A DNA stretch of 64,000 nt from Natrarchaeobaculum aegyptiacum (GTDB taxonomy: Archaea > Halobacteriota > Halobacteria > Halobacteriales > Natrialbaceae): NCBI RefSeq assembly GCF_002156705.1, contig NZ_CP019893.1, forward strand, positions 1,922,001 to 1,986,000. Direction: 5' to 3'. Below, in pieces: positions 52,063 through 60,712 of the stretch. The number at the start of each line of letters is the position of its first letter. Within the stretch, counting starts at the first letter, position 1. The notes under the pieces are model-generated. The model was not told the DNA's origin. It did not search any database and saw nothing but the letters and a program-made list of their open reading frames with translations. Position numbers and translations under genes: made by a program.

Positions 52063-52194
52063 CTAATTGGGGGTCGACCCGCTCGTTAGCCGTACGCCCT
52101 CACAGGAGCCGGTATTGTCGCCGCAAACCGAACAGAACTGGGAACCGCCCACGCCCCCGACGCGGAAGTACGTGTCTCCGCCGACGACAGGCAT
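52063..52194 (-). CDS. Candidate 43-residue Cys-containing protein
   Basis: An ATG at about 52194 (minus strand) opens MPVVGGDTYFRVGGVGGSQF, followed by a C-x2-C pair and a third Cys, ending SGSTPN at a stop. Wobble positions are mostly G or C, consistent with coding. Small haloarchaeal zinc-finger-like proteins of this size are common. However, no Shine-Dalgarno or well-placed TATA box is seen and there is no recognisable family, so this may be a remnant. It lies between the wecB promoter and the att-like scar. Confidence 0.3.
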   Translation of the reverse strand: MPVVGGDTYFRVGGVGGSQFCSVCGDNTGSCEGVRLTSGSTPN

Positions 52195-52531
52195 CACTGG
52201 AGGATGCAACTCAGTCGACTGTCCATCGTTGGATCGAAGAAGCCGGCCGTTAGGTCCAAGGTGTTCACCCCCTACGGTGAATGTACGCGCGGTCAGTGGG
52301 CCGGCTCGTTGCGTCGGCGAGGCAGTCTGCAGCCGTGGGGACCAGTGCGTGGCAACGACAGTGCGTCCCCTCCTCGCCACCTCACCGGTACGAGCCCCTG
52401 ATATAAATATTTTGGCCGGAATCGGTCGGATAAATCGATATTTCTCGCCGGCCGGTATCTCTCACCGACTGGCATCTCTCCCTGTTTCGGTGTACTCGAG
52501 GGTTGTTCTTGGATCTGTTCGCGACAGGAAC
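52195..52531. other. Gene-poor stretch before the tRNA-like repeat
   Basis: I see no supported gene in these 337 bases. A TATAAATATTTTGG stretch lies near 52402-52415. Overlapping open frames on both strands have poor codon choice. It may be decayed DNA of a past insertion at the tRNA-Lys site. Confidence 0.35.
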
Positions 52532-52550
52532 GCGGGCCGGGCGCGATTTG
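52532..52550. repeat. Partial copy of the tRNA-Lys 3' end (att-like scar)
   Basis: GCGGGCCGGGCGCGATTTG here is identical to 52644-52662, which covers the tRNA-Lys 3' acceptor and T-arm plus two flanking bases. Similarity then continues with mismatches (ACAC-CG). Integrases that target tRNA 3' ends leave such a direct repeat, so this looks like one end of an excised or decayed element 112 bases from the tRNA. Confidence 0.65.
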
Positions 52551-52645
52551 GACACACGGTCGGACGTGCTCTCTCAGTTGCGCGCTCCCTGCGTTCGAAT
52601 CGCTCTGGCCGCTTTGCTCCTCACGAAAGTGTTCGTCGCAAAAGC

Positions 52646-52718
<73 letters not shown>

Positions 52719-52866
52719 TCACCACGACCTACCGGTGAGAAGCGGTTAAACGTTTCTTTCTCTTTGCGCCGATCACCAGCCGGCAGTTACAGCTACTGTA
52801 CGTCGGTTCCGGCGCACCCGCGCCCCGTCCTTCGGTTGGTCCGGTACATCGGTACAGCAAACCGTA

Positions 52867-53544
52867 TCACTCGAAGTAGGTCTCGAGCGCCTCCGTGACG
52901 ATCTCGCCGGGATCGACGTTATCGAGGGAGGCCTGCTGGCGCAGCAGTCGGTAGACGTCCGGGTCGATCCGGACGTCGATGCGACCGAGGGTGACGTCGT
53001 GGTCTGTGAGTGCACGTTCGATCGACGTGCCGTCGTTGACGGCGCTGGCGACGTTTCGCACCTGTCTGACGGTGAGGTCGCCGTCGAGGGTCGCCCACGC
53101 GAGCAGGAGTCTGCCCTCGCCGCTGACGCGGGCGATGTGTTTGGCTGCCGTCGGTGCGATCGCCCCGAGTGCGACCTGCTTGCGGACGGCTCGCGGGAGG
53201 TCGTGAACGCGGGCCCACTTGCGGATAAACGAGACGGTGACACCGTCACCGGCCCGTTCGGCGGCTGCTTTGTACGATCCTTCCCCGCGAACCAGGGCGG
53301 CACAGGCTGCGGCCCCGCGGAGCATGTAGAGGTGGTCGTCTTCGATCGCGCCGTCGGCGAACTGGGCGACGATCTCGGCCGCTTCGGCGAGGCTCTCGGG
53401 ATCGTCGGGGTCGAACTGGACGGCCTCGCGGGCTCGCTGGCCCGTGACGGTCTCGTCACCCCTGATCACGGGTTCGCCGACGGGAGATTCTCGGTCTGTT
53501 GGGATCGATCGCTCGCGCGACCGATCACCGGGTTCGGGAGTCAT
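52867..53544 (-). CDS. Haloarchaeal HTH/ParB-like DNA-binding protein
   Basis: The 225-residue acidic protein has a central helical region like the KorB/ParB-type HTH: EGSYKAAAERAGDGVTVSFIRKWARVHDLPRAVR, then LGAIAPTAAKHIARVSGEGRLLLAWA, as in ParB proteins that test a motif and then a helix bundle. The C-terminus (RIDVRIDPDVYRLLRQQASL...IVTEALETYF) is like a ribbon-helix-helix or CopG tail. It has no N-terminal ParB CTPase domain. I recall this as a conserved haloarchaeal family of unknown function, possibly a DNA-binding regulator. It is monocistronic, downstream of tRNA-Lys. Confidence 0.75.
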   Translation of the reverse strand: MTPEPGDRSRERSIPTDRESPVGEPVIRGDETVTGQRAREAVQFDPDDPESLAEAAEIVAQFADGAIEDDHLYMLRGAAACAALVRGEGSYKAAAERAGDGVTVSFIRKWARVHDLPRAVRKQVALGAIAPTAAKHIARVSGEGRLLLAWATLDGDLTVRQVRNVASAVNDGTSIERALTDHDVTLGRIDVRIDPDVYRLLRQQASLDNVDPGEIVTEALETYFE

Positions 53545-53650
53545 GTCTTCTCGTAGGGGGGTTGGTGATAAAAAGTCGGTCCCTGTGAGACTCGCCTCGA
53601 GTCGAGGCGTGGTGACCGACCGCCAGAGGTACTCTCAGTGGCGTTCGGGG

Positions 53651-53800
53651 TCACTCCTCGCGTTTCTCCGCGAGGTGTTCCCAGATTTCCGTGCAGCCGG
53701 CTCCCTCTTCGAGGTCGTCGAGGTGGGCGTCGCTTCGCTCGTCGGCGGACTCGGCGTCGATCGGTTCTGACTTCCGGTCACATTCGACTACATCGGTCAT
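53651..53800 (-). CDS. Small conserved-looking acidic protein (49 aa)
   Basis: An ATG at 53800 gives a 49-residue protein starting MTDVVECDRKSEPID and ending GAGCTEIWEHLAEKREE. The final GCTEIWE block resembles a short haloarchaeal protein I have seen as a conserved hypothetical. A TATA-like TTATGC (about 53826, minus strand) lies roughly 26 bp before the ATG, which supports a leaderless gene. Two Cys residues could bind metal or be redox-active. It is too short for common ORF cut-offs. Confidence 0.7.
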   Translation of the reverse strand: MTDVVECDRKSEPIDAESADERSDAHLDDLEEGAGCTEIWEHLAEKREE

Positions 53801-54114
53801 GACCCACCGTTCGAAGGGTGGTTGCATAAGGGTCGCTTCAGATGCAAGGGATACCCGTGCTGAGTCATGTGGGCCAGTGCTGCCGGTATCTCAGACGGCC
53901 CGCAGTCGCCGAACGGCTTCCAGTCGGTCGATTCCGACTGAGATCCTCGTCACGAACGTACTACGGATTTGACGGGAACGGGAGTGCGCATCATCGAAGG
54001 TATTGAACCCGCTCGCGGACGTCTGAGAGGAGACTCCGCTCTTCCAGCGATCGATACACGTTGTTCAGATTCGTGACGGATAGGCCTTTTAGGACACGAC
54101 CAGTACGCTCACAC
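53801..54114. other. Intergenic region between the small acidic protein gene and rimI
   Basis: No gene is well supported. A leftward frame reading NNVYRSLEERSLLSDVRERV at 53991-54090 looks slightly like a winged-helix end but has no start codon of its own and runs into rimI. The right end holds the rimI promoter (CCTTTTAGG, about 54084-54092). Confidence 0.45.
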
Positions 54115-54591
54115 GTGACGGTTCGCGCTCCGGCGGCGACCGACGACGACCTCACGGTCAGGCCGGCCGAGCGGGTCGACCTGCTCGCGATCGTCTCCAT
54201 CGAGAACGCGTCGTTCGACCAGCCCTGGCCCTACGACGCTTTCGACAGTTTCCTCGGTTCGCCCGGCTTTCTCGTCGCCGACCGAGACGGTCAGGTCGCA
54301 GGGTACATCGTCGCCGACGTGAGTCGCTCGCTCGGACACCGGTTCGGCCACGTCAAGGACATCGCCGTTCACCCCGACTGTCGCGGCGAGGGAGTCGGCT
54401 CCGTATTACTCGCGCGTGCACTCGGTGTCGTGGCTGGCCGTGGTGCCGACTCGGTCAAACTCGAGGTCCGGCGCTCGAACGAAGGTGCCCAGCGTCTCTA
54501 CCGGCAATTCGGTTTCGAACCGCTTCGCGTGGTCTCGGGCTACTACCACGACGACGAGGACGCGATTATCATGATCCGCTCGCTCGAGTGA
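54115..54591 (+). CDS. rimI: RimI-like GNAT N-terminal acetyltransferase
   Basis: The 158-residue protein is a GNAT enzyme: LTVRPAERVDLLAIVSIENA, SFDQPWPYDAFDSFL, the acetyl-CoA loop HPDCRGEGVGSVLLARAL and the late RLYRQFGFEPLRVVSGYYHDDEDAIIM. These features place it with RimI/Ard1-type N-alpha-acetyltransferases, which in archaea act on protein N-termini. The GTG at 54115 is about 25 bp after a TATA-like CCTTTTAGG, so the transcript is probably leaderless. An in-frame TTG at 54061 was not used. It is 87 bases before the DUF5810 gene. Confidence 0.9.
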   Translation: MTVRAPAATDDDLTVRPAERVDLLAIVSIENASFDQPWPYDAFDSFLGSPGFLVADRDGQVAGYIVADVSRSLGHRFGHVKDIAVHPDCRGEGVGSVLLARALGVVAGRGADSVKLEVRRSNEGAQRLYRQFGFEPLRVVSGYYHDDEDAIIMIRSLE

Positions 54592-54678
54592 TCGCCGCGA
54601 CGCTGGCCCTGCGTTCGGTCCCCGGCCCCGCCGTCCGCGAGCGTGGACGTTTTACCCACTGCCGACGACCGTCCCGAC

Positions 54679-55203
54679 ATGGGATACGCCTGCCCCGTCT
54701 GCGGCGTCGAACAGCCCGACGCTGCCCACCTCGCGAACCACCTCGCCGTCACCGCGTCGCTCGGCCGGGAAGACCACGAGGAGTGGCTCGCAGAACGCGT
54801 CCCCGACTGGGGTGAGATGGGCCCGACGGAACTCGGCGACCGCCTGACTGAGTACGCGCCAGCCGTCGACACACCCGATCCGGTGACGGGCCCGGAGCCG
54901 AGTCCACAGCACGGACGCGGACACGACCACGGTCACAGCCACGCTCACGACCACGATGGTGCCCGCCCGTCCGGGCTCGAGGACGCACTGGCCCACCAGA
55001 GCCGCCAGCCCGGTCGCGGCTCACTCTCGGCGGAGGCCCGCGGGGCCCTCGAGGAGGCACGCGAGTTGACCCGGCAGATGTACGAGTCGGGGTCGGATGC
55101 GACATCTGACGCTGAGTCCACACCCGATCCTGCCGATGGCGGAGACGCTGGTGGTGACGGAACCGCCAGCGACGAGACCGGGACCGCGAACGAAAACGCG
55201 TAA
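54679..55203 (+). CDS. DUF5810 zinc-finger protein
   Basis: The 174-residue protein begins MGYACPVCGVEQPDAAHLANHLAVTA, a C-x2-C...H-x3-H zinc finger (C5, C8, H17, H21). A His-rich stretch (GHDHGHSHAHDHD, about residues 81-94) and an acidic tail follow. This is the haloarchaeal DUF5810 pattern as I remember it. The His run could bind metal ions. A TTTTA box about 28 bp upstream fits a leaderless ATG at 54679. It is followed directly by the DUF5809 gene, its usual neighbour. Confidence 0.82.
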   Translation: MGYACPVCGVEQPDAAHLANHLAVTASLGREDHEEWLAERVPDWGEMGPTELGDRLTEYAPAVDTPDPVTGPEPSPQHGRGHDHGHSHAHDHDGARPSGLEDALAHQSRQPGRGSLSAEARGALEEARELTRQMYESGSDATSDAESTPDPADGGDAGGDGTASDETGTANENA

Positions 55204-55228
55204 CTTGGCCCCGCTCGAGTCTGTGTGC

Positions 55229-55648
55229 ATGGAGACGACAGGGCAGTTTACGTTCACCTCGAGTGCGGAGGCGCGGGAGGCCTACGAGTCGATCGGCCCG
55301 GCCGCCCAGACGGTCGTTCGCGAGGTCGCACGCGCCATGGACTTCGACCGCGAGGAGTACGACGACCGGGTCACGGGCGAGGTCGTCGAGACCGCCCGCG
55401 ACGCACTCTTCGCCAGCTTGCTCGAGGTGCACGTCGGGACCCGCGAGGAGTTCGACGACTGGCAGGCCGACTACGACGGCGAGGTAACTGTCGCCGGCCA
55501 CGAGGCGGTCGACAACGTCGTCTGGCACGCCGGCCCCGGGGGCGAGGCCGTCGCAGCGACGTTCCAGCAGGAAGAGCAGGCAGCCATCGCGACGCTTCGC
55601 CGGCAGGCGTTCGGCCGGCTCTACCGCGATCTTTTCGCGTCCGAATAG
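55229..55648 (+). CDS. DUF5809 family protein
   Basis: The 139-residue protein begins METTGQFTFTSSAEAREAYE and contains EVARAMDFDREEYDDRVTGE, REEFDDWQADYDGEV and AVDNVVWHAGPGGEAVAATF. It matches the DUF5809 pattern that accompanies DUF5810 in haloarchaea. The fold seems alpha/beta and soluble. No catalytic motif is visible. The ATG at 55229 is 25 bases after the DUF5810 stop, so the two are likely in one operon with a shared, unknown role. Confidence 0.8.
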   Translation: METTGQFTFTSSAEAREAYESIGPAAQTVVREVARAMDFDREEYDDRVTGEVVETARDALFASLLEVHVGTREEFDDWQADYDGEVTVAGHEAVDNVVWHAGPGGEAVAATFQQEEQAAIATLRRQAFGRLYRDLFASE

Positions 55649-55704
55649 GAGACGATGGCGGACGAAGCGTCACCTCTTTTCAGACGGCGACGACTCATTC
55701 TGCT

Positions 55705-56349
55705 ATGACCGAGTTCGACGCAGCCGACGTTCCCGACGACTGGACGCTCCTCGAGGAAGATATCGAGTACGAGACGCCGTGGTACGTCGGCGGATACGAC
55801 CGCTACGAACAGCCAGATGGAACCGAACAGAACTACTACTGGGCCGACTTGCCGGCGGCGGTCGTCGTCGTCGCCCGGATCGAGTCGACGGTGGCCGCGT
55901 CGCTGGACGGTGGCTCGGCGGCCGGTGGCAGCGACGCCAGCGCCGACAGTGACGGCCACAACGAAGGTGACGGCGACCACCTCCTCTTCGTCGAACAGTA
56001 CCGACCGGCGATCCGCGAGACCCACCTCGAATTGCCTGCCGGAATCGTCGAGGACGGCGAGTCCTACACCGCAGCGGCCGCTCGCGAACTCGAGGAGGAG
56101 ACCGGCTTCCGCCCCTCGAGTACGGCTCTGCTACAGGAGTACGCGGTCGCGACGGGCGTCCTCAGGCACGATCGGGGGGTCGTCTACGCGGAGGGGCTCG
56201 AGCCGGGCGAGCGCGACCTCGACACCAACGAGTTCCTCGAGGTGACGACGGTGCCGGTCGAGGAGGCGATCGATCGGGCCCGGGAGCAGCCGGCGAACGA
56301 TTCGACGATGTCGGCGCTGTTGCTGGCGAGTGAAGACGGCCTGCTCTGA
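55705..56349 (+). CDS. NUDIX hydrolase (ADP-ribose pyrophosphatase-like)
   Basis: The NUDIX box is visible as GIVEDGESYTAAAARELEEETGF, with the conserved G, REL and EE-x-x-E metal ligands. The preceding EQYRPAIRETHLELPAG is typical of ADP-ribose pyrophosphatases. The 214 residues include an insertion that is Gly/Ser/Asp-rich (about residues 70-90). The protein probably hydrolyses ADP-ribose or another nucleoside diphosphate derivative. The ATG is at 55705. It follows DUF5809 by 56 bases in the same direction. Confidence 0.9.
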   Translation: MTEFDAADVPDDWTLLEEDIEYETPWYVGGYDRYEQPDGTEQNYYWADLPAAVVVVARIESTVAASLDGGSAAGGSDASADSDGHNEGDGDHLLFVEQYRPAIRETHLELPAGIVEDGESYTAAAARELEEETGFRPSSTALLQEYAVATGVLRHDRGVVYAEGLEPGERDLDTNEFLEVTTVPVEEAIDRAREQPANDSTMSALLLASEDGLL

Positions 56350-56390
56350 GGGTTCCTCAGGGTGTATCACCGAGTCCGAAGATCGCGTGA

Positions 56391-57641
56391 TCACCGCTCG
56401 GGGAGCCACACGACGAGCACGAGCGCGAGCGCGCTGGCGGCCGCGAGCAGGTAAAACCCCTCGTCGAAGAAGCCGCGGTCGGCAACCAGTCCGAAGACCA
56501 GTGGACTCACTGCCCCGACGGTCATGTAGATCGTCCGGAGCGTCCCGAGGCCCGTGTTCTGGATCTCGTCGGGAACGACGGTCGTCATGTACGAGAGGAC
56601 GACGGTTCCGGTGCCGAGCATGATACTCACGAGCGCGGTCACCGCCGCGACGGCGAGGACGCTCTCGACCCGGGGTAACAGCACGAGCGCACCGCCTGAG
56701 ATGCCGAGGACGACGACCAGGGTTCGCCGCGTCCCCACCCGGTCGTAGGCCCTGCCGGCGAGGGGTTTGACGACGATACCGAACGCGAAAAACGCCGCGA
56801 ACAGTCCGCTCGCGAGCGTCGGCGAGAACTCCTTGACCTCGATGAGGTAGGTCGGAAAGAACCCCGTAAACGCCTGATAGACCGCATTTCCGACGATCTG
56901 AATCGCCGTAATGAGCGCGATCGACTGGACGGCCAGCTTCGAGATCGTCCGTCGGGCACCGTGAACCGAGCGGCCGCTCCCAGCGACCCGGTTCCCGCCA
57001 CCATCGCTCTGGGCTTCTGCCTTCTCGCCAATCGATCTGCTCGAGGTCCGCGAGGGGACGGTCACGAAGATGCCGACGGCGACGACGGCGAACAGGCCGA
57101 TGGTGAATCCGAAGCCGAACTGCCAGGCCAGCGCGACGGCGAGGACGCTGGCGACCGGCGGCAAGATGGTGTTTCCGAAGTCGCCAACGGCGGACATGAT
57201 TCCGATCGCGGTCCCGACCTGCTCGGGGTAGACGTCTGCGAGCGCGCTCAGTCGGACGACGCCGAAGAGAGCGGTCGCGAAGCCAAAGAGTGCGGTCGCG
57301 ACGAACAGCAGCCACGTCGGCCCTCCAAGGACGATCAGCGTCACGGTCCCTGCCGCGGCTGCCATGCTCACGACCATGGTCGTCCCCTCGCCGACCCGAT
57401 CGGCGAGGACGCCCCCCGGAAGCTGGCCGGCAGCGTAGGCGAACCAGAGAACGGACAGCAACAACCCAGCGGTCGCGAGCGTCAGGTCGTAGGCCTCCTG
57501 GAGGTGCGGCAGCAACACCGGAAATGCCTGTCTGACGCCGATCGAGAGGAACCAGCCGGCCGAAATCGCGGCCAGGACTTTCCCACGGCCGTCGGCCCAG
57601 TGCCTGCGGGTCGTCGCGACGATGTCTGTAAGCGACTGCAC
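56391..57641 (-). CDS. MFS transporter
   Basis: The 416-residue protein has 12 predicted membrane helices in two halves separated by a hydrophilic loop (about residues 195-230). It shows the MFS motif A-like GGVLADRVGEGTTMVVSM between helices 2 and 3 and the second-half copy GRAYDRVGTRRTLVVVL. The GTG at 57641 is about 28 bp from an AT-rich TTCAAGTAG (minus strand) and suits the length. The N-terminal extension upstream is Arg-rich and was not used. Substrate unknown. It is convergent with the NUDIX gene. Confidence 0.88.
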   Translation of the reverse strand: MQSLTDIVATTRRHWADGRGKVLAAISAGWFLSIGVRQAFPVLLPHLQEAYDLTLATAGLLLSVLWFAYAAGQLPGGVLADRVGEGTTMVVSMAAAAGTVTLIVLGGPTWLLFVATALFGFATALFGVVRLSALADVYPEQVGTAIGIMSAVGDFGNTILPPVASVLAVALAWQFGFGFTIGLFAVVAVGIFVTVPSRTSSRSIGEKAEAQSDGGGNRVAGSGRSVHGARRTISKLAVQSIALITAIQIVGNAVYQAFTGFFPTYLIEVKEFSPTLASGLFAAFFAFGIVVKPLAGRAYDRVGTRRTLVVVLGISGGALVLLPRVESVLAVAAVTALVSIMLGTGTVVLSYMTTVVPDEIQNTGLGTLRTIYMTVGAVSPLVFGLVADRGFFDEGFYLLAAASALALVLVVWLPER

Positions 57642-57820
57642 GTGCGTCGGTCCGTATCCGCTCTCACGGACGAAGCTACTTGAACGCTCGAGTCTCAGCC
57701 GCCCTTGCCTCGAGCCCGTTGGGCTGGCGGTTGCTGGATCGCGTCGCCCGAGCCACACCCGCTCCCACCGACCGACGAAAGTAGAAAGACAGTTCCGCGG
57801 CCGCCCCGAACAGTCGGCAA

Positions 57821-58672
57821 ATGCGAATCGCCGTTCCCAACAAGGGCCGCCTGCACGAGCCGACGATCGACCTCCTCGAGCGGGCGGGGCTCCATCTCGA
57901 GAACGGGGCCGACCGGAAACTCTACGCCGACACCGTCGACCCCGACGTCTCCGTCCTCTTCGCTCGCGCCGCGGACATCCCGGAGTACGTCGCCGACGGC
58001 GCGGCCGACCTCGGAATCACGGGCTACGATCAGGTCCGGGAAGCCGACGTTCCGAGCGTCGCAGAACTGCTCGACCTCGAGTTCGGCCGCTGTCGTCTCG
58101 TCCTTGCGGCACCCGAGGACGGCGACATCGAGGCCGTCGGCGACCTTGCGGGTGGCACCGTCGCGACCGAGTTTCCCACGATCACCCGCGAGTTCTTCGC
58201 CGAGGCTGGCGTCGACCCCGACGTGGTCGAGGTCTCGGGTGCGACCGAGTTGACTCCCCACGTCGAGATGGCCGACGCCATCGTCGACATCACCTCGACC
58301 GGGACGACGCTGAAGATGAACCGTCTGGCCGTCGTCTGTGAGGTCCTCTCGAGTTCCGTTCGGCTGTTCGGTCGCGAGGACGTCCTCGAGGACCCCAAAG
58401 TCGAGGAGGTCCGGACGGCCCTCTCGTCGGTCAAACAGGCCGAAGGCAAACGCTACCTGATGATGAACGTCCCAGAAGAGCGTCTCGAGGACGTCCGCGA
58501 CGTGATTCCGGGGATGGGCGGGCCGACGGTGATGGACGTTGCGAACGGGGGCGAGAAGGTCGCCGTCCACGCCGTCGTCGACGAACGCGACGTCTTCGAG
58601 ACGATCACCGAGGTCAAAAGGGCGGGTGCGAGCGACATTCTCGTGACCGAAATCGAGCGGTTGATCGAGTAG
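57821..58672 (+). CDS. hisG: ATP phosphoribosyltransferase (long form)
   Basis: The 283-residue protein begins [23 protein letters not shown] and has the PRPP loop [14 protein letters not shown] and the C-terminal ACT-like regulatory domain ([54 protein letters not shown]). It catalyses the first step of histidine synthesis, joining ATP and PRPP. The long form has its own regulatory domain and needs no HisZ. No other his genes are next to it, which is common in haloarchaea. Confidence 0.96.
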   Translation: MRIAVPNKGRLHEPTIDLLERAGLHLENGADRKLYADTVDPDVSVLFARAADIPEYVADGAADLGITGYDQVREADVPSVAELLDLEFGRCRLVLAAPEDGDIEAVGDLAGGTVATEFPTITREFFAEAGVDPDVVEVSGATELTPHVEMADAIVDITSTGTTLKMNRLAVVCEVLSSSVRLFGREDVLEDPKVEEVRTALSSVKQAEGKRYLMMNVPEERLEDVRDVIPGMGGPTVMDVANGGEKVAVHAVVDERDVFETITEVKRAGASDILVTEIERLIE

Positions 58673-58703
58673 GGTTCGTGGCCTGCACGCTCGAGTAACC
58701 GGA

Positions 58704-59048
58704 TCAGCCGTCGGTCCGGTCGCCTCCCTCGTTTTCGTCGTCGGGATCGACCGGCGGTTCGTCGTCGGTCGCCTCCTCTTCTTCCTCCTCCTCGACGAGT
58801 TCCGGATCCTCGTCGTCGATCGGTGCCTCGGTGTCGTCCTCTTCGGGGGTGGTGGGGTCGTCTTCTTCGTCCGTCTCTGGGTCGTCCTCTTCCTCGTCTT
58901 CGTCCTCCGCATCGTCATCGTCGTCTTCCACCAGGAACCCGTTACATCCTGCGAGTACCGCAGCACCGCTGACTGCCCCCGCTCCACCCGCGAGGAGCCG
59001 TCGCCGCTCGAGGGCGCAGTCAGTTTCGTCTCCCGACACGCCGATCAC
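58704..59048 (-). CDS. Tat lipoprotein with extremely acidic body
   Basis: The 114-residue protein has a twin-arginine signal with lipobox: ERRRLLAGGAGAVSGAAVLAGCNG, where the Cys is the lipid-anchored residue. The mature part is almost entirely Asp, Glu, Pro and Thr (for example DDDDAEDEDEEEDD) and is likely disordered. It is probably attached outside the membrane. The start at 59048 overlaps the next gene by four bases. Low-complexity acidic lipoproteins are frequent in haloarchaea; no function can be assigned. Confidence 0.78.
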   Translation of the reverse strand: MIGVSGDETDCALERRRLLAGGAGAVSGAAVLAGCNGFLVEDDDDDAEDEDEEEDDPETDEEDDPTTPEEDDTEAPIDDEDPELVEEEEEEEATDDEPPVDPDDENEGGDRTDG

Positions 59049-59566
59049 CGCTCGTTGCCGCTATCGAAGCTCCCGTCGCCGGTGTCGGCGTCGTCTTCGA
59101 ATCGATCGGTCGCCTCGAGATCGAACTCGTCGGTCTCGAGTTCGTCGCCGTCGGCGGTGATGGAGCCGTCCTGAATCTCGATGGTCAGTCCCTCCGTGTC
59201 GGTGGGGCGACCGAGCAGGTCGTTGGTCGCTGACTCGACAGCGCGGTTGACCGACCAGACGAACCGGAGGACGGCCTCTACGTCGTCGCCAGCGTCGCGG
59301 ATGGACCGACCGGGTCGACCGGGGCCGCTGGGCCCGGGGGTTCCGAGGCTCTGGGCTCCCTCTGGGTGGAGGTACTGGAGCGGGTGATCCGACGGCACCT
59401 CGCGGAGGTCCACCTCGAACGACCAGAGGTACGGCAGGAACTGGATGGCGTACCCCTTCGGCTTGGGTGCGTAGCGGCCGGCGGCGGTGAGCGCGACGCC
59501 GATGGCCGTCGAACCGGTGTTCGTGTCGTAGTAGACGCCGGGCATTCCGGGGATGGAGAGTCGCAT
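59045..59566 (-). CDS. Hypothetical haloarchaeal protein beside the Tat lipoprotein
   Basis: The 173-residue protein begins MRLSIPGMPGVYYDTNTGST and has an alpha/beta middle (GRYAPKPKGYAIQFLPYLWSFEVDLREVPSDH). A Gly/Pro loop (GTPGPSGPGRPGRS) and a helical, acidic C-terminus follow. It has no signal peptide. The ATG at 59566 is preferred because the upstream extension is shadow sequence. It precedes the lipoprotein gene with a four-base overlap, so both may act together. I do not recognise the family. Confidence 0.7.
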   Translation of the reverse strand: MRLSIPGMPGVYYDTNTGSTAIGVALTAAGRYAPKPKGYAIQFLPYLWSFEVDLREVPSDHPLQYLHPEGAQSLGTPGPSGPGRPGRSIRDAGDDVEAVLRFVWSVNRAVESATNDLLGRPTDTEGLTIEIQDGSITADGDELETDEFDLEATDRFEDDADTGDGSFDSGNER

Positions 59567-59660
59567 ACTCGAGTGGAGTCGCTCCCGACGGAAGCGGTCA
59601 CACCCGGCAGTGTCACGCTCGAGTTTCCGACCCCCGTGTCTGCCTATGGCCCGCTCGTCG

Positions 59661-59861
59661 TCACTCGCCCTCGAGGTCGTCCAGCCGGGCTTCCAGCGTG
59701 GCGACCCGGCTGGCGAGTTCCACGGTGACGACGGTGAGGCCGATGCACAGTCCGACCACGAGCCCGAATCCGAGCCCGACCATACCACCGAACACGATGC
59801 CGACGAAGCCCAGCACGAGCGCAGGGAGGACGAGAAAGACGGGTTCCGTCTCGATCTCCAT
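59661..59861 (-). CDS. Small two-helix membrane protein
   Basis: The 66-residue protein has two Gly-rich membrane helices (FLVLPALVLGFVGIVFGGM and GLGFGLVVGLCIGLTVVTV) and a C-terminal amphipathic coil (ASRVATLEARLDDLEGE). The ATG at 59861 and its clean hydrophobic pattern support a real gene. Function unknown. It lies 94 bases upstream of the hypothetical gene at 59566 on the same strand. Confidence 0.65.
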   Translation of the reverse strand: MEIETEPVFLVLPALVLGFVGIVFGGMVGLGFGLVVGLCIGLTVVTVELASRVATLEARLDDLEGE

Positions 59862-59914
59862 CGGTACCCGGTTCCGTCTATCACTCTCTCACCATTACGG
59901 ATTGGTCCCTCGGG

Positions 59915-60661
59915 CTAGAACCCGTCTGCGAACTTGTCGCGCCTGTTGACGTCGATCTCGCTGATACTCGAGCCAGCCCGCGTCGCGGCGAAGACGATGG
60001 CGTCGGCGACCTCCTCGGGTTCGCTGGCCTCGCCCTCCTCGAATGCTTCGGCGAACGTCGCCCCGTCGGTGGTCTCGAACTCCGAGCGGACCTCGGCGGG
60101 GTTGACGACCGTGACGCCGACGCCGTCGTCGCCGACCTGCGCCGCGACGCTCTTTGCGAATCCGCGGGTCCACCACTTCGAGGCCGCGTAGACGGGGTTG
60201 AACGACCGCGGGTACTGGCCGGCGAAGCTCCCGACGAAGATCAGGTGGCCCTCGCGCTCGCGGACGTGGGGGATCGCCGCTCGCGTCGCGTAGAAGACGC
60301 CGTCGACGTTGGTCTCTTGCATCGTCTCGTAGTCGACAGTCGAGAGGTCCTCGACGTCGCTGCCACGCGAGAGGCCCGCGTTGTTCACGAGGACGTCGAC
60401 CCCGCCGAAGCTCTCGACGGTCTTCTCGATCAGTGTCTCGACGTCCGCTTCCTCGCGGACGTTCGTCGGGACGACCAGCGTCTCGACGCCGTACTCGGTC
60501 TCGAGGTCGTCGGCCAGTTCGGCGAGTCGGTCTTCGCTCCGGGCGGCGAGGACGACATCTGCGCCCTCGTTCGCGAGGCCGTGGCAGGTTGCCGCGCCGA
60601 TGCCCGAACTCGCGCCGGTGACGACCGCGACCTGTCCTGCGAGCCTGTCTGCTACTGTCAT
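59915..60661 (-). CDS. Short-chain dehydrogenase/reductase
   Basis: The classical SDR pattern is complete: VVTGASSGIGAATCHGLANE (NAD(P) loop), VNNAGLSRG, the catalytic Ser (GSFAG) and Tyr/Lys (VYAASKWW), then PAEVRSEF. The 248-residue protein starts at ATG 60661 with GGTGA nine bases upstream; an in-frame GTG six bases earlier is possible. The substrate cannot be inferred. It is a free-standing gene on the minus strand. Confidence 0.9.
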   Translation of the reverse strand: MTVADRLAGQVAVVTGASSGIGAATCHGLANEGADVVLAARSEDRLAELADDLETEYGVETLVVPTNVREEADVETLIEKTVESFGGVDVLVNNAGLSRGSDVEDLSTVDYETMQETNVDGVFYATRAAIPHVREREGHLIFVGSFAGQYPRSFNPVYAASKWWTRGFAKSVAAQVGDDGVGVTVVNPAEVRSEFETTDGATFAEAFEEGEASEPEEVADAIVFAATRAGSSISEIDVNRRDKFADGF

Positions 60662-60712
60662 GGTCACCGCTCAGTGGAACGTGCAGGACCGTCGATGTTT
60701 CGCTCTCTCGAG

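Noticed and set aside
52532-52560. A second tRNA gene
   Set aside because: Only the 3' part matches tRNA-Lys; there is no D-arm, anticodon arm or 5' acceptor, so it is a partial copy.
53991-54200. Leftward ORF ending SLLSDVRERVQYLR
   Set aside because: It has a mildly winged-helix-like end but no own start outside rimI, and rimI is the better-supported frame.
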